From Kocuria sp. TGY1127_2 (lineage in GTDB: Bacteria; Actinomycetota; Actinomycetes; Actinomycetales; Micrococcaceae), in NCBI RefSeq assembly GCF_013394385.1, contig NZ_AP022834.1, positions 1,488,001 to 1,552,000 of the forward strand: a stretch of DNA of 64,000 nt. Direction: 5' to 3'. The translations under genes and the position numbers were made by a program. The notes under the pieces were generated by a model that had not been told where the DNA came from, did no database searches, and worked only from the letters and a program-made list of their open reading frames with translations. Below, piece after piece: positions 51,416 through 61,493 of the stretch. Each line of letters begins with the position of its first letter. Within the stretch, counting starts at the first letter, position 1.

Positions 51416-52603
51416 TTACTTTCCTGCTTTCTGGCGGGCAGCGGAGTCATTTGCGGTCATGAGTTCGATGAAACGGTCGAACAAGTAGGCGGCGTCATGC
51501 GGCCCGGCAGCTGCCTCCGGGTGATATTGCACGGAGAAAGCCGGGATATCGAGGCATCGGAGACCTTCCACGACGTCGTCATTCAACCCGATGTGTGAGA
51601 CCTCCACACGCCCGAACTCCGATTTCGGGGCCGTGACTGGCCCGTCCAAGGGGGCATCCACGGCGAAACCATGATTCTGGGCCGTGATTTCGACCCGGCC
51701 GGTCGAGCGATCCAGCACGGGTTGGTTGATGCCGCGGTGCCCGAAGGGCAGTTTGTAGGTGCCGAATCCGAGGGCGCGGCCGAGGAGCTGGTTTCCGAAG
51801 CAGATTCCGAAGAACGGGATGCCCGCGCGCAGAATTGAGCGCAGTACCTCGACCTGTTGAACGGCCGTCTCCGGGTCTCCGGGGCCGTTGGAGAAGAAGA
51901 TTCCGTCGGGGCGCAATTGTCTGATCTGCTCCACGGTGCTGTCCGCGGGAACCACGTGCACACGGATGCCCCGCTCAGCGAAGCGCCGCGGCGTCATCGA
52001 TTTGATGCCGAGGTCCACGGCGACGAGCGTGCCGAGGGGCTCCTGTGTCCATCCGTGGTCCCGAGGTTCGATCGTGTGCTGGGAAGCCACCGTGACCTGG
52101 TCCGCCAGCTGTTGCCCCTTCATCTCGGACGAATTCTTGACGCGCTCGAGCAATTCAGACTCGGGCGCGCTGGCGGACTCTCCGCTGAAGATGCCCGAAC
52201 GCATGGCGCCGGCGTTTCGCAGGTGGCGCGTCAGCGCACGGGTATCGATCCCTTGGATTCCCACCACGCCTTGTTCCACAAGCTCATCGTCCAGTGAGCG
52301 CTCCGACCGCCAATTGGAGGGCACTCGAGCCGCATCCCGAACCACATATCCGTTGACCCATATGCGACGAGACTCGGCGTCTTCGGCGTTGACGCCGGTA
52401 TTGCCGATATGGGGAGCCGTCTGGACGACGATCTGTCCCGCGTACGAGGGATCCGTCAGCGTCTCCTGGTAACCGGTCATTCCGGTCGAGAATACCGCTT
52501 CGCCAAGGGTCTCCCCCACGGCGCCGTAAGAACGACCGCGGAAAACGGTGCCGTCTTCGAGGACCAGGAGCGCCCGTTCCGGTGCCTTGTGTACGTTGGT
52601 CAT
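51416..52603 (-). CDS. carA: Carbamoyl phosphate synthase small subunit
   Basis: CarA is the glutamine amidotransferase partner of CarB. The 395-aa protein has the N-terminal small-chain domain ([34 protein letters not shown]) and a class I GATase domain with the catalytic Cys in [20 protein letters not shown] and His/Glu in [11 protein letters not shown]. The start at ATG 52603 has AGAGGAAG upstream and lies five bases after the previous gene. Confidence 0.97.
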   Translation of the reverse strand: MTNVHKAPERALLVLEDGTVFRGRSYGAVGETLGEAVFSTGMTGYQETLTDPSYAGQIVVQTAPHIGNTGVNAEDAESRRIWVNGYVVRDAARVPSNWRSERSLDDELVEQGVVGIQGIDTRALTRHLRNAGAMRSGIFSGESASAPESELLERVKNSSEMKGQQLADQVTVASQHTIEPRDHGWTQEPLGTLVAVDLGIKSMTPRRFAERGIRVHVVPADSTVEQIRQLRPDGIFFSNGPGDPETAVQQVEVLRSILRAGIPFFGICFGNQLLGRALGFGTYKLPFGHRGINQPVLDRSTGRVEITAQNHGFAVDAPLDGPVTAPKSEFGRVEVSHIGLNDDVVEGLRCLDIPAFSVQYHPEAAAGPHDAAYLFDRFIELMTANDSAARQKAGK

Positions 52604-52607
52604 GAGT

Positions 52608-53198
52608 TCACTTCCTCTTCTGGTCGGCGGACGCATCCGACGAATCCTGCTTGGGCTCGGAGGCCTGGGTGCTATGAGTTGCCGGAAGCTCGGATTGTGC
52701 TTGCGGAGCGATGCCGCGCAGTCGGTCCATGAGCTCGGGCGTATGGGCCGCGGTTCGGGTTCGGAGACCCGTATCGACCAATCGGTCGCCCAACCGCCAC
52801 GAAATCACGGCCAGACCATCCTTCTCGACGAATTTCCCGGCCATTCCCGATTCGCGGCGCAGGACCTCGATGTCTTCTCGGGGAATCCAAAGGTCCCGCG
52901 CGCCGTCGCGGGTCACGATCAGACCGCTCGGGTACACGAGGGCGTTGCCGTTGGACTTCATGCCCAGCCCGTGTACCGCGATTCTGTCCAGCCAGTCTCC
53001 CGCGGTAGTGGTGCACACGTATTGCACGTCGCACGCGAATTCGGCCGTTGCCCCGTCGAGTTCTCGCGGAACCTCCGGAATGTCTGAAATGCCCGACTGA
53101 CGTTTTGCACGCGACCTCCACCCCCAGGTGATCAGCAGTACCACGAGGACCGCCAGCACCACAGAGGAGACAAGGGTCAGCAAATGATTGAAGGACAT
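52608..53198 (-). CDS. PH-like domain membrane-anchored protein of the pyr operon
   Basis: This 196-residue protein has one N-terminal membrane segment ([22 protein letters not shown]) and a soluble part whose pattern ([50 protein letters not shown]) fits a bacterial PH-like barrel, then a Ser/Gln/Asp-rich tail. The same gene stands between pyrC and carA in many actinobacteria, yet no role in pyrimidine synthesis is known. It could tether the cytosolic enzymes of the operon to the membrane (speculation). Confidence 0.8.
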   Translation of the reverse strand: MSFNHLLTLVSSVVLAVLVVLLITWGWRSRAKRQSGISDIPEVPRELDGATAEFACDVQYVCTTTAGDWLDRIAVHGLGMKSNGNALVYPSGLIVTRDGARDLWIPREDIEVLRRESGMAGKFVEKDGLAVISWRLGDRLVDTGLRTRTAAHTPELMDRLRGIAPQAQSELPATHSTQASEPKQDSSDASADQKRK

Positions 53199-53204
53199 GT
53201 GTTC

Positions 53205-54527
53205 CTAGTCTGCCGGGGCGACGAGCGCCCGCGGCGAATTGATATGGCCGTCCACAACAGTGGGATGGCCTTTGAAGAAGGTCGCTCGGACCGCTCCCGG
53301 GACCTCCATCGACCGGTACGGCGAATTGCGGCCCTTGGACTGGTGCTTGTCCGGCTCGACGACGCGGCGTGCCTCGGGATCGACCAGGACGATGTTCGCG
53401 GGTTCACCCGTAACCAAGGGTCGCCCTTGGTCTTGGATGCGCGCGATCTTGGCCGGTTCGGACGACATGATGCGAGCGACATCGGCCCATTGGATTTTTC
53501 CGGTTTCCACGAGAGTCTGCTGGACAATCGACAGCGCTGTTTCCAATCCCGTCATGCCCATGGCTGCACAAGCCCACTCGCATTCCTTGGCTTCGGTGGG
53601 ATGGGGCGCATGGTCGGTACCGATCACATCGATGGTTCCGTCGGCCACGGCATTGCGAAGGGCCTCGACATCCTCCCGTGTTCTCAGCGGAGGATTGACC
53701 TTGTAGACCGGATCGTAGGTGCGAACCGACTCGTCCGTGAGGAGCAAGTGGTGCGGTGTGACCTCGGCGGTCACATCGACCCCCCGTTCCTTGGCCCAGC
53801 GGATGATCTCCACGGATCCTTTGGTCGAGAGATGGCAGATATGCACGCGAGAGCCCACGTGCTGAGCCAAGAGAACGTCCCGAGCGATGATGGCTTCCTC
53901 GGCGACGGCGGGCCAACCGGTCAGCCCGAGGTCAGCCGAGACACTGCCTTCGTTCATCTGCGCTCCCTCGGTCAGGAGAGGCTCCTGAGCGTGCTGTGCC
54001 ACGACGCCGTCGAACGTCTTGACGTACTCGAGGGCTCGCCGCATCAGCACGGCGTTGTGAACGCACTTCCCGTCATCGGAGAACATACGGACCTGCGCCC
54101 GCGAATCGGCCATGGCACCGATTTCAGAGAGTCGTTCACCGTTGAGACCGACGGTCACGGCCCCGACCGGGTGGACATCCACCCAACCGGATTGACGGCC
54201 GAGTTCCCAAACCTGTTCGACCAGACCTGCGGTGTCGGCCACGGGATTCGAATTCGCCATCGCGCACACTGCGGTGTATCCGCCGGCCGCGGCTGCACGC
54301 GTGCCGGTTTCCACGGTTTCGGCATCCTCGCGTCCCGGTTCCCGGAGGTGGGTGTGGACATCGACCAGCCCGGGCAGGGCGATCAGGCCGGCGGCCTCGA
54401 TGATGTCGGCATCGTGCCCTTCCAGGTTCTCCCCGATCTCGGCTATTGTGCCGTTGTCGATGAGGAGATCGACGGTTTCTTCGCCGAGAAGGCGCGCACC
54501 GCGGATGAGATATTTCTGAGTGCTCAT
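53205..54527 (-). CDS. pyrC: Dihydroorotase
   Basis: PyrC closes the ring of carbamoyl aspartate to dihydroorotate. The 440-aa class I enzyme has the metal motif DVHTHLREPG, a bridging position near MFSDDGKCVHN, HICHLSTKGSVE, and IGTDHAPHPTEAK with the catalytic Asp. It is a compact cytosolic amidohydrolase; the start is ATG, nine bases after pyrB. Confidence 0.97.
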   Translation of the reverse strand: MSTQKYLIRGARLLGEETVDLLIDNGTIAEIGENLEGHDADIIEAAGLIALPGLVDVHTHLREPGREDAETVETGTRAAAAGGYTAVCAMANSNPVADTAGLVEQVWELGRQSGWVDVHPVGAVTVGLNGERLSEIGAMADSRAQVRMFSDDGKCVHNAVLMRRALEYVKTFDGVVAQHAQEPLLTEGAQMNEGSVSADLGLTGWPAVAEEAIIARDVLLAQHVGSRVHICHLSTKGSVEIIRWAKERGVDVTAEVTPHHLLLTDESVRTYDPVYKVNPPLRTREDVEALRNAVADGTIDVIGTDHAPHPTEAKECEWACAAMGMTGLETALSIVQQTLVETGKIQWADVARIMSSEPAKIARIQDQGRPLVTGEPANIVLVDPEARRVVEPDKHQSKGRNSPYRSMEVPGAVRATFFKGHPTVVDGHINSPRALVAPAD

Positions 54528-54535
54528 GAGGTCCT

Positions 54536-55519
54536 TTACAGTGCGGAGGTCTGGGGCTGGTCCTGCGGACCGGTCATCAGGTGGTAGAGAACGGACATGC
54601 GGACCGAGACGCCGTTGGTGACCTGGTCCAGGACCAGCGATCTCGGTGAGTCGGCCGCCGCCGCGCTGATTTCTAGGCCACGGTTCATGGGCCCGGGGTG
54701 AAGAATCGCGGTTTCGGCCCCTTGCGCATCGAGCAGGGCGAGGCGCTCAGGGGTCAAACCCCAGAGGCGCGCGTATTCCTCCGAGGAAGGGAAGAAAGCC
54801 GCATGCATTCTTTCACGCTGTATGCGCAGCATCATGATCGCGTCCAGGTCCTGTTTCATGGCCTCGTCGAGGCTGTACTGCACCTCGACCGGCCAGTCCT
54901 GGATGCCCACGGGAAGCAAGGTCGGGGGCGAGACCAAGGTGACCCGCGCTCCGAGCAGAGCAAGCAACCACACGTTGGATCGGGCCACGCGTGAATGGAG
55001 GACGTCTCCCACGATTGCAACGTTCATTCCATCGAGATCCGACCCTCGGGTTTCGGCACCGGTGAGTCGGGACCGGTGCTGCCGGAGGGTCATGGCGTCC
55101 AGAAGGGCCTGCGTCGGGTGGGCGTGCGTTCCGTCCCCCGCGTTGATCACGGGAGAAGAAATCCACCCGCTCGCAGCCAACCTCGCGGGAGCTCCCGAAG
55201 AGGGGTGACGGATCACGATGGCGTCCGCGTTGATGGCTTCCAGGGTCTGCGCCGTGTCCTTGAGGGATTCTCCCTTGGAGACCGAAGAGCCCTTGGCCGC
55301 GAAGTTGATGACGTCGGCCGAAAGTCGTTTTTCCGCAGTTTCGAAGGAGATCCGAGTTCGCGTGGAATCCTCGAAAAACAGGTTGACCACGGTTCGCCCG
55401 CGCAGCGCCGGTAATTTCTTGACTTCGCGGTTCCCGACCTCTGCCATACTGTCGGCGGTATCGAGAATTTGGACCGCTTCGTCGAGGCTCAGGTCCTTGG
55501 TATCGAGAAGATGTCTCAT
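54536..55519 (-). CDS. pyrB: Aspartate carbamoyltransferase catalytic subunit
   Basis: PyrB joins carbamoyl phosphate and aspartate. The 327-aa protein has [19 protein letters not shown] (carbamoyl phosphate site), [20 protein letters not shown] and the C-terminal [11 protein letters not shown]. No regulatory pyrI gene is present, as in other actinobacteria. The ATG overlaps the pyrR stop as ATGA. Confidence 0.97.
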   Translation of the reverse strand: MRHLLDTKDLSLDEAVQILDTADSMAEVGNREVKKLPALRGRTVVNLFFEDSTRTRISFETAEKRLSADVINFAAKGSSVSKGESLKDTAQTLEAINADAIVIRHPSSGAPARLAASGWISSPVINAGDGTHAHPTQALLDAMTLRQHRSRLTGAETRGSDLDGMNVAIVGDVLHSRVARSNVWLLALLGARVTLVSPPTLLPVGIQDWPVEVQYSLDEAMKQDLDAIMMLRIQRERMHAAFFPSSEEYARLWGLTPERLALLDAQGAETAILHPGPMNRGLEISAAAADSPRSLVLDQVTNGVSVRMSVLYHLMTGPQDQPQTSAL

Positions 55520-56178
55520 GCGTGGCTCGCTTCCACGGTCGCGGGTGCCTGGGCTGGGTCCAGGAGGACACAGTCGTCCAGATCCCGGTCGACGTCTCCT
55601 GTATTCAAGGCGACCGGTTCATCCGTTTCACGGAGGAAGACGCGAACGGACTCGTCCTGGGACGTAGGCAGGTTCTTGCCGACGTGATCCGCACGGATCG
55701 GCAACTGGCGGTGCCCACGATCGGCCAACACGGCCAACCTGACCACCGCGGGCCGCCCGAAGTCTCCCAACGCATCCAAGGCAGCACGGATCGTGCGCCC
55801 CGAGTAGAGCACGTCGTCCACGAGCACCACGTTCTTGCCGTCGATGCCGCCGGCCGGAATCCTGGTCGGTTGCGGCGTCCGGGAGGTGTTGCGGCGCAGG
55901 TCGTCCCGATACATCGTGACGTCGAGTTGCCCCAGAGAAGAACTGGGATCGAATCCCGGTTCGGTCGAAGAGATTTTTTGGGCAATACGTTCGGCGAGCG
56001 GAAAGCCCCGCCGAGGAATGCCCAGGAGAACGAGATCCTCCGTGCCCTTGTTGGCTTCGACGATCTCGTGGGCGATACGGGTTAGCACCCGGTTGACATC
56101 CGCAGAATCCAGAATGACGCGCGCGTGTTCGGATACCCGATTTCGGGTATTGCCTTCACGGCGTGAGTTCTCGGTCAT
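55516..56178 (-). CDS. pyrR: Bifunctional PyrR (pyr operon regulator / uracil phosphoribosyltransferase)
   Basis: PyrR binds UMP or PRPP and the leader mRNA to control the operon and has uracil phosphoribosyltransferase activity. The 220-residue protein has the PRPP loop [18 protein letters not shown], the RNA-binding region [18 protein letters not shown], and the C-terminal [25 protein letters not shown] in part. It is the first gene of pyrR-pyrB-pyrC-PH-carA-carB-pyrF. A PyrR-binding loop lies at its ribosome site. Confidence 0.96.
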   Translation of the reverse strand: MTENSRREGNTRNRVSEHARVILDSADVNRVLTRIAHEIVEANKGTEDLVLLGIPRRGFPLAERIAQKISSTEPGFDPSSSLGQLDVTMYRDDLRRNTSRTPQPTRIPAGGIDGKNVVLVDDVLYSGRTIRAALDALGDFGRPAVVRLAVLADRGHRQLPIRADHVGKNLPTSQDESVRVFLRETDEPVALNTGDVDRDLDDCVLLDPAQAPATVEASHA

Positions 56179-56189
56179 CGCGTTTGCCT

Positions 56190-56218
56190 CCTTCCCCGCC
56201 TCACAGGACGGAATTTAA
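56190..56218 (-). promoter_or_regulatory. PyrR-binding loop at the pyrR ribosome-binding site
   Basis: On the minus strand TTCCGTCCTGTGAGGCGGGG carries the PyrR loop consensus (GUCC-N-G-N-GAGG-C) within a short CCG/CGG stem, placed directly before GGAAGGAGG and the pyrR ATG. In mycobacteria such a site lets PyrR block translation rather than cause attenuation; the same is likely here. Confidence 0.72.
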
Positions 56219-56305
56219 AGGTCAGCAAGATGTTCTCATCTGGGCCAAAAGTATCACAGGGTCACGCTGGCACGACCCGCGAGACTGAAATGTGTCTTCG
56301 GCGGT

Positions 56306-56416
56306 CCGCCGCGGAATCGCACGTCGAGGGCCGGACCAGCACGCAACAGGCCTTTGCCTCATGCATCCGGCGATTTGGCCCCTGCGATCTGGCTCCCCAA
56401 CGCCGCCGCGGAATCG
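56306..56416 (+). repeat. 14-bp direct repeat in the pyrR upstream region
   Basis: CCGCCGCGGAATCG occurs at 56306-56319 and again at 56403-56416, 97 bases apart, in the 319-base gene-free stretch between pyrR and nusB. The first copy is part of a longer GC-rich hairpin-prone segment. Apart from these copies, the PyrR loop and the nusB terminator, I see nothing else in this stretch. Confidence 0.6.
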
Positions 56417-56457
56417 TCCCGTCCTCACCGGGCAGAACGTTCCTCAGACATACGAAA

Positions 56458-56488
56458 GACGCCGCCAGGCAGGCTGCCCAGCGGCGTC
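56458..56488 (-). terminator. Terminator after nusB
   Basis: GACGCCGC / GCGGCGTC form an 8-bp outer stem around an inner stem with GGCAG and CTGCC, and on the minus strand the stem is followed by TTTCG. It lies ten bases after the nusB stop. Confidence 0.82.
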
Positions 56489-56497
56489 GTTGACTTC

Positions 56498-56911
56498 CTA
56501 ATCCGTCAACAGGGTCGGTTTGACCTTCTGCAATCTGCCCAGCAGACCGTTGATGAACCGAGGCGAATCATCGGTTGAGTGCGTCTTGGCCAGGCCAGTC
56601 GCCTCTGAAACTGCTACGGCGTCCGGTACGTCGTCGTTGTAGAGCAATTCCCATGCGCCCAAGCGCAGGATCGCCCGGTCCACGGACGGCATGCGGTCCA
56701 TGGTCCAGCCCTTGGAGTACGTTTCCACGAACTCCCGAATCTCTTCATCATGGTCGACTACCCCACGGATGATCCGCTCGGAATACTCCGAAATGATCGC
56801 GGCCGTATGGAGACGCCGGCGACGAAGCACCTCGAGGGTGTCCTGCTGGCGTTCCTCGGACTCGAACAAAACTTCCAGGGCGCGAACGCGCGCCTTCGTC
56901 CTCGAATTCAC
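56498..56911 (-). CDS. nusB: Transcription antitermination factor NusB
   Basis: NusB acts with NusE at boxA in rRNA transcription. The 137-aa helical protein begins [20 protein letters not shown] and has the family block [20 protein letters not shown] and [14 protein letters not shown]. It overlaps the efp stop by four bases and ends the aro operon. Confidence 0.96.
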   Translation of the reverse strand: MNSRTKARVRALEVLFESEERQQDTLEVLRRRRLHTAAIISEYSERIIRGVVDHDEEIREFVETYSKGWTMDRMPSVDRAILRLGAWELLYNDDVPDAVAVSEATGLAKTHSTDDSPRFINGLLGRLQKVKPTLLTD

Positions 56912-57471
56912 TCGTTGACGCGACCCAGGTAATCGCCGGAACGAGTGTCAACCTTGACCTTGGTCCCCTGCTCAACGAACAGCGGGACCTGGATGGTCGC
57001 GCCGGTCTCGAGGGTCGCGGGCTTGTTGCCACCGGTCGAACGGTCACCTTGCAGGCCGGGCTCGGTGTAGGTGATCTCCAGGACAACCGACGGGGGCAGC
57101 TCAATGTACAAAGGAGCGCCGTCGTGCAGAGCCAACGTCACGTTCTGGTTCTCGAGCATGAAGTTGGCGGCATCGCCAACGACCGACCCCGGGACGTAAA
57201 TCTGGTCAAAAGTCTTGTTGTCCATGAAGACGTAGTCGGAACCGTCCTGGTACAAGTACTGGTATTCCGAGCGATCCACGGTGGTGAGGTCGACCTTGGA
57301 ACCGGCATTGAAAGTCTTGTCGACTACTTTGCCGCTGTTGACGTTGCGCAACTTGGTGCGCACGAACGCACCGCCCTTACCCGGCTTGACGTGCTGGAAC
57401 TCGATGACGCCCCAGAGATTTCCGTCCAGCTTGAGGATGGTTCCGTTCTTGATGTCGTTGGTCGTTGCCAC
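56908..57471 (-). CDS. efp: Elongation factor P
   Basis: EF-P relieves ribosome stalling at polyproline. The 187-aa protein has domain I with [21 protein letters not shown] (Lys at the loop tip), domain II, and the signature [20 protein letters not shown]. The start is the GTG at 57471 with AAAAGGAG upstream; 18 upstream in-frame residues to 57525 are unlike the family. Confidence 0.97.
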   Translation of the reverse strand: MATTNDIKNGTILKLDGNLWGVIEFQHVKPGKGGAFVRTKLRNVNSGKVVDKTFNAGSKVDLTTVDRSEYQYLYQDGSDYVFMDNKTFDQIYVPGSVVGDAANFMLENQNVTLALHDGAPLYIELPPSVVLEITYTEPGLQGDRSTGGNKPATLETGATIQVPLFVEQGTKVKVDTRSGDYLGRVNE

Positions 57472-57569
57472 GAACACTCCTTTTGGCAGATTTTTCGATG
57501 GCACGCTGCGAAACGCGTGCACCATGAAAATGAATCGGTAATTATTGTAACGCCCTTGTGAGAGACGAT

Positions 57570-58670
57570 TCAGGAAGCGATCTCCTGATACGTCGCGAAG
57601 AGGATGGACTCATCCGGAACTTCCATGATTCGTGGGGAAGCAATCTTGTCCAAAACCACAAATCTCAACAGGTTCCCGCGGGCTTTCTTGTCCCGGTGCA
57701 TGCCGTCGAGCAATTTCTTCCACTGGTCACCACGGTACGTCGTCGGCAACCCGACCTTCTCCAGGATAGAACGCGTGCGCTCGACGACGCTTTCCTCCAA
57801 GTTGCCCGCGGTGCTCGCAAGTTCTGCCGCGAACATCATCCCGACCGCCACCGCGGCGCCGTGGCGCCATTGGTAGCGTTCATTCAGCTCGATCGCGTGT
57901 CCCAGGGTGTGCCCGTAATTCAGGAACTCCCGACGCCCGGATTCTTTGAGATCCGATGAGACGACCTCGGCTTTGACGCGTATGGATCGTTCGATGAGTT
58001 CTCGGATCACGGCAGACTGCGAATCACGGATTTTTTCCGGCTGGGCCTCGATCAAGTCGAGGATCTCCGGATCTGCGATGAAGCCGCACTTGATCACTTC
58101 GGCGAGTCCGGTGACCAATTCGTTGACCGGAAGAGTCCTCAACGTACCGATATCGCACAGGACGGCTGCCGGAGGGTGGAATGAGCCCACGAGGTTTTTG
58201 CCTTCGGCGGTGTTGATGCCCGTTTTGCCTCCCACGGCTGCGTCAACCATTCCGAGCAGCGTCGTCGGGATGTGTACGACGCGCACGCCCCTGAGCCACG
58301 TTGCCGCCACGAACCCTGCGACGTCGCTCACGGCGCCTCCGCCCACGGAGATGATCGCGTCGGAACGCGTGAAGTCGTTCTGGCCGAGCACCTGCCAGCA
58401 GAATGCCGCGACCTGGACGTGCTTGCCTTCTTCGGCATCCGGGATCTCGGCACTGAAGGATTCGAGACCGGCTGCCTTGAGATCGTTCATGACCAGCTCA
58501 CCCGTCGAGCGCAGGGCCCGTGGATGGATCACGAGAATTCGACGCACGCGAGGCCCGAGAATTTCGGGGAGCTTCCCGAGTAGATCGTGGCCCACATGAA
58601 CGTCGTAGTTCTCCGAGGGTAGTGTTCCGGTGACCGGAATGCGCGTTGCGTCTGAGGGCCCGTCGGCCAT
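57570..58670 (-). CDS. aroB: 3-dehydroquinate synthase
   Basis: AroB makes 3-dehydroquinate from DAHP. The 366-aa protein has the NAD-binding [40 protein letters not shown] and EVIKCGFI, with the His of [14 protein letters not shown]-type [18 protein letters not shown] for zinc. The ATG at 58670 follows CAGGAGG; the longer frame to 58868 overlaps aroK. Confidence 0.97.
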   Translation of the reverse strand: MADGPSDATRIPVTGTLPSENYDVHVGHDLLGKLPEILGPRVRRILVIHPRALRSTGELVMNDLKAAGLESFSAEIPDAEEGKHVQVAAFCWQVLGQNDFTRSDAIISVGGGAVSDVAGFVAATWLRGVRVVHIPTTLLGMVDAAVGGKTGINTAEGKNLVGSFHPPAAVLCDIGTLRTLPVNELVTGLAEVIKCGFIADPEILDLIEAQPEKIRDSQSAVIRELIERSIRVKAEVVSSDLKESGRREFLNYGHTLGHAIELNERYQWRHGAAVAVGMMFAAELASTAGNLEESVVERTRSILEKVGLPTTYRGDQWKKLLDGMHRDKKARGNLLRFVVLDKIASPRIMEVPDESILFATYQEIAS

Positions 58671-58729
58671 GTGATCCTCCTGGTCTGCTGCGTCGGGAGC
58701 GTTCCTGCCCCGTTGCCATTTGTCCGCGC

Positions 58730-59266
58730 TCAGGCGGAACGAATCTGTTGAATGTTGCGGTGGAGTTCGTCCGCCATCGATACAATCTCCCGGTCGCCGC
58801 GTCCATCGAGGACGATCGTCGCGAGCCGCTCGTATGTTTCGCGGCGTGCCTCGAAGAGCTCGTGCCACCGTGCGATGGGATCCGGCTGGAGCATCGGCCG
58901 TGTGGTGTTCCCCTCGATACGAGGCCGCACGGTTTCATCGTCCACCAGCACATACACCACGGTATGCGCGTCCAGGAGCTCCTGCACACGCGCAGTCATG
59001 GGGGCGCCGCCACCGATGGAGATTACGGAGTTCTGATGGTCCGGGGAGCGAAGAAGCATTTCGATGGTATCGGCTTCTATATCTCGAAAATACTTCTCGC
59101 CGTATTCGACGAACAGTTCCGCGATGACGCCGTGGCGCTCAACGATCAGTTGGTCGACATCCACGAATCCGTAGCCGAAGAATTTGGATAGGTGCAGGGC
59201 TAGGAAGGATTTGCCTGCGGCCATCGGCCCGATCAGAATCACAGGTCCTTGTTGTCCGGAGCTCAT
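58730..59266 (-). CDS. aroK: Shikimate kinase
   Basis: AroK phosphorylates shikimate at O3. The 178-aa protein has Walker [23 protein letters not shown], the [13 protein letters not shown] shikimate contacts and [12 protein letters not shown]. The ATG at 59266 overlaps the aroC stop as ATGA, so the start is secure. Confidence 0.95.
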   Translation of the reverse strand: MSSGQQGPVILIGPMAAGKSFLALHLSKFFGYGFVDVDQLIVERHGVIAELFVEYGEKYFRDIEADTIEMLLRSPDHQNSVISIGGGAPMTARVQELLDAHTVVYVLVDDETVRPRIEGNTTRPMLQPDPIARWHELFEARRETYERLATIVLDGRGDREIVSMADELHRNIQQIRSA

Positions 59267-60483
59267 GAGTCCCATCCTTCGATGTTCGGGGCGAAATCCA
59301 GTTCTTCGGGAATCGATGCGAGGTAAGCATCGACGTTTCGTCGTGTCTCCGCGATCGAATCGCCGCCGAACTTCTCGGTGTAGGCATCCGCCAGAACCAG
59401 GGCCACCATTGCCTCGGCCACAACGCCTGCGGCCGGCACCGCACATACATCCGACCGCTGGTGATGGGCCGTGGTCGCTTCGCCGGAGGACGTGTCCACG
59501 GTTTTCAGTGCCCGGGGCACCGTCGCGATGGGTTTCATCCCGGCGCGCACTCGAAGGGCGTCTCCGATGCTCATGCCACCTTCAATTCCGCCGGCGCGAT
59601 TCGACGCGCGCTGAACCCGACCTTGCTCGTCCTGGGTGATTTCGTCATGGGCTTCCGTCCCGCGCCGGGCGGCCGTCAAGAAACCGTCCCCCACTTCGAC
59701 ACCCTTGATCGCCTGGATCCCCATGAGGGCACCGGCCAAGCGGGAGTCGAGGCGGCGATCCCAGTGGACGTATGAGCCCAAGCCCGGTACCAGTCCGTAG
59801 GCAAGAACCTCCACGACGCCACCGAGCGTCTCGCCGTCCTTGTGCGCGGCGTCCACCTCGGCGACCATCGCTTCGGAGGTGGACGCGTCGAAGCACCGAA
59901 GAGGATCGGCGTCGAGCGCGTCGACGTCGCGAGGCACCGGCCGTGGGGCGTCCTCCGGGGCAGAAACCGACCCGATAGCCGTGGTGTGGCTGACCAGCCC
60001 GGCGCCCAAAGATTTGAGAATCTGGGAGGCGACCACACCGAGTGCTACTCGTGTCGCGGTCTCTCGCGCGCTGGCGCGTTCCAGGACGGGACGGGCCTCT
60101 GAAAAACCGTATTTCTGCATTCCCGTGAAATCCGCGTGACCGGGGCGGGGGCGCGTCAACGGAGCGTTGCGAGCCCGCCCCTCGAGCACCTCCGGATCCA
60201 CGGGATCTGAGGACATCACGTCGGTCCACTTCGGCCACTCCGTATTGGCGATTTCGATCGCCACGGGGCCGCCCTGGGTCAGCCCGTGCCGGACGCCTCC
60301 CAGGATCCTGACGCGGTCCTCTTCGAATTTCATGCGGGCACCGCGACCGTATCCGAGGCGGCGCCGGGCCAGGGCACGGCGGATATCCTCCGAGGTGAGC
60401 TCGACGCCCGCGGGAACGCCCTCAATGATTCCGACAAGAGCCTCTCCATGGGACTCTCCGGCGGTCAGCCAACGCAATGTCAC
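59263..60483 (-). CDS. aroC: Chorismate synthase
   Basis: AroC makes chorismate from EPSP using reduced FMN. The 406-aa protein has all family signatures: [50 protein letters not shown], and [21 protein letters not shown] with [17 protein letters not shown]. It is flanked by aroE and aroK in one operon. Confidence 0.97.
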   Translation of the reverse strand: MTLRWLTAGESHGEALVGIIEGVPAGVELTSEDIRRALARRRLGYGRGARMKFEEDRVRILGGVRHGLTQGGPVAIEIANTEWPKWTDVMSSDPVDPEVLEGRARNAPLTRPRPGHADFTGMQKYGFSEARPVLERASARETATRVALGVVASQILKSLGAGLVSHTTAIGSVSAPEDAPRPVPRDVDALDADPLRCFDASTSEAMVAEVDAAHKDGETLGGVVEVLAYGLVPGLGSYVHWDRRLDSRLAGALMGIQAIKGVEVGDGFLTAARRGTEAHDEITQDEQGRVQRASNRAGGIEGGMSIGDALRVRAGMKPIATVPRALKTVDTSSGEATTAHHQRSDVCAVPAAGVVAEAMVALVLADAYTEKFGGDSIAETRRNVDAYLASIPEELDFAPNIEGWDS

Positions 60484-60557
60484 GGTGTTACCTCATCTTT
60501 CGGTGATCGTCTGGGGCCCGGGCTCGGGGCCGGGGCGCAACGACGTCGTCGCGGCCC

Positions 60558-61493
60558 TTAGTTTCTGGGCCGAAGCATTTTGTCGTCGCAGACCAGGCGC
60601 GGCTCATCGGTCCGCGGTGTGAGGCCGAGAGCCTCGGCCATGACCGAGAGCACTGCCTCCTGGTTCGGCAAAGCTTCGAAAAGGCTCTGCCCGGTAAACA
60701 GTTTGATCTGGTCAACGGCTTGGTACAAGAGCATTTCACGTCCCGAGACCGGGGTGCCGCCGCAAGCGCTGATGGCCTGGGCAAGATCGGAAGGCCACGG
60801 ATCGTAGGAGACGTCCAAGACCGCGGTCCGGCTGAGATCGCCTTGAATCGACTGGGCATACGTGTCGAAAGCTCGGGCTGGCAATGTGGAGACCACAAGG
60901 TCGAATCCGGAGAGACTGGTAGCAGCCTCGTCCAGAGGCTCGAAGCTCAGTTCCATGCCCAGCCGCCCGGCAACGTCGACGACGCGGCCTGCCCGAGCGG
61001 AATCCCGGACGAAGACCGTGCAACGTGCCGCTCCCAGTACGTGGAGAGCCGCGACCGCTGCGGTTGCGGTGCCACCGCCGCCGATGATCGCTGCCTCGGG
61101 TTCCTTGCTCGTGCACGCCCCGGTCCTCAGCAGCGCGTTGACGATGCCGGAGACATCGGTATTGTGCCCGACGACCTGACCATCCGCTCCACCAACGGGT
61201 GCCAGGGTGTTGATCACTCCGACCGTTTGTGCGAATTCGGTCAGCCGTCCGGCGAAGCGGCACGCCGCCGATTTCAACGGCATGGTCACGGAGAAACCGC
61301 GCCAATTGCCGTCCTGGAGTGCTGGCTCCACGACGTCGGCGAGGGTTTCTTCCTGGATATCGGCCGCGGTGTATTCGATATCGGAGCCGAGCACACGGTA
61401 CGCGGCCCGGTGCATCACCGGCGACAAGCTGTGGCCTACCGGATGTCCCAGAACCGCGGCCCAGGGGGCGCCCGGGGTTTCGATCAGACGCAT
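60558..61493 (-). CDS. aroE: Shikimate dehydrogenase
   Basis: AroE reduces 3-dehydroshikimate with NADPH. The 311-aa protein has the shikimate site GHPVGHSLSPVMHRAAY and FSVTMPLK (catalytic Lys), the dinucleotide loop IIGGGGTATAAVAAL, and DVSYDPWPSDLAQ with a C-terminal MLLYQAVDQIKLFTG. In quinate/shikimate relatives the loop after the second strand differs; here AroE is favoured by context. The ATG at 61493 overlaps the mltG end by ten bases. Confidence 0.93.
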   Translation of the reverse strand: MRLIETPGAPWAAVLGHPVGHSLSPVMHRAAYRVLGSDIEYTAADIQEETLADVVEPALQDGNWRGFSVTMPLKSAACRFAGRLTEFAQTVGVINTLAPVGGADGQVVGHNTDVSGIVNALLRTGACTSKEPEAAIIGGGGTATAAVAALHVLGAARCTVFVRDSARAGRVVDVAGRLGMELSFEPLDEAATSLSGFDLVVSTLPARAFDTYAQSIQGDLSRTAVLDVSYDPWPSDLAQAISACGGTPVSGREMLLYQAVDQIKLFTGQSLFEALPNQEAVLSVMAEALGLTPRTDEPRLVCDDKMLRPRN

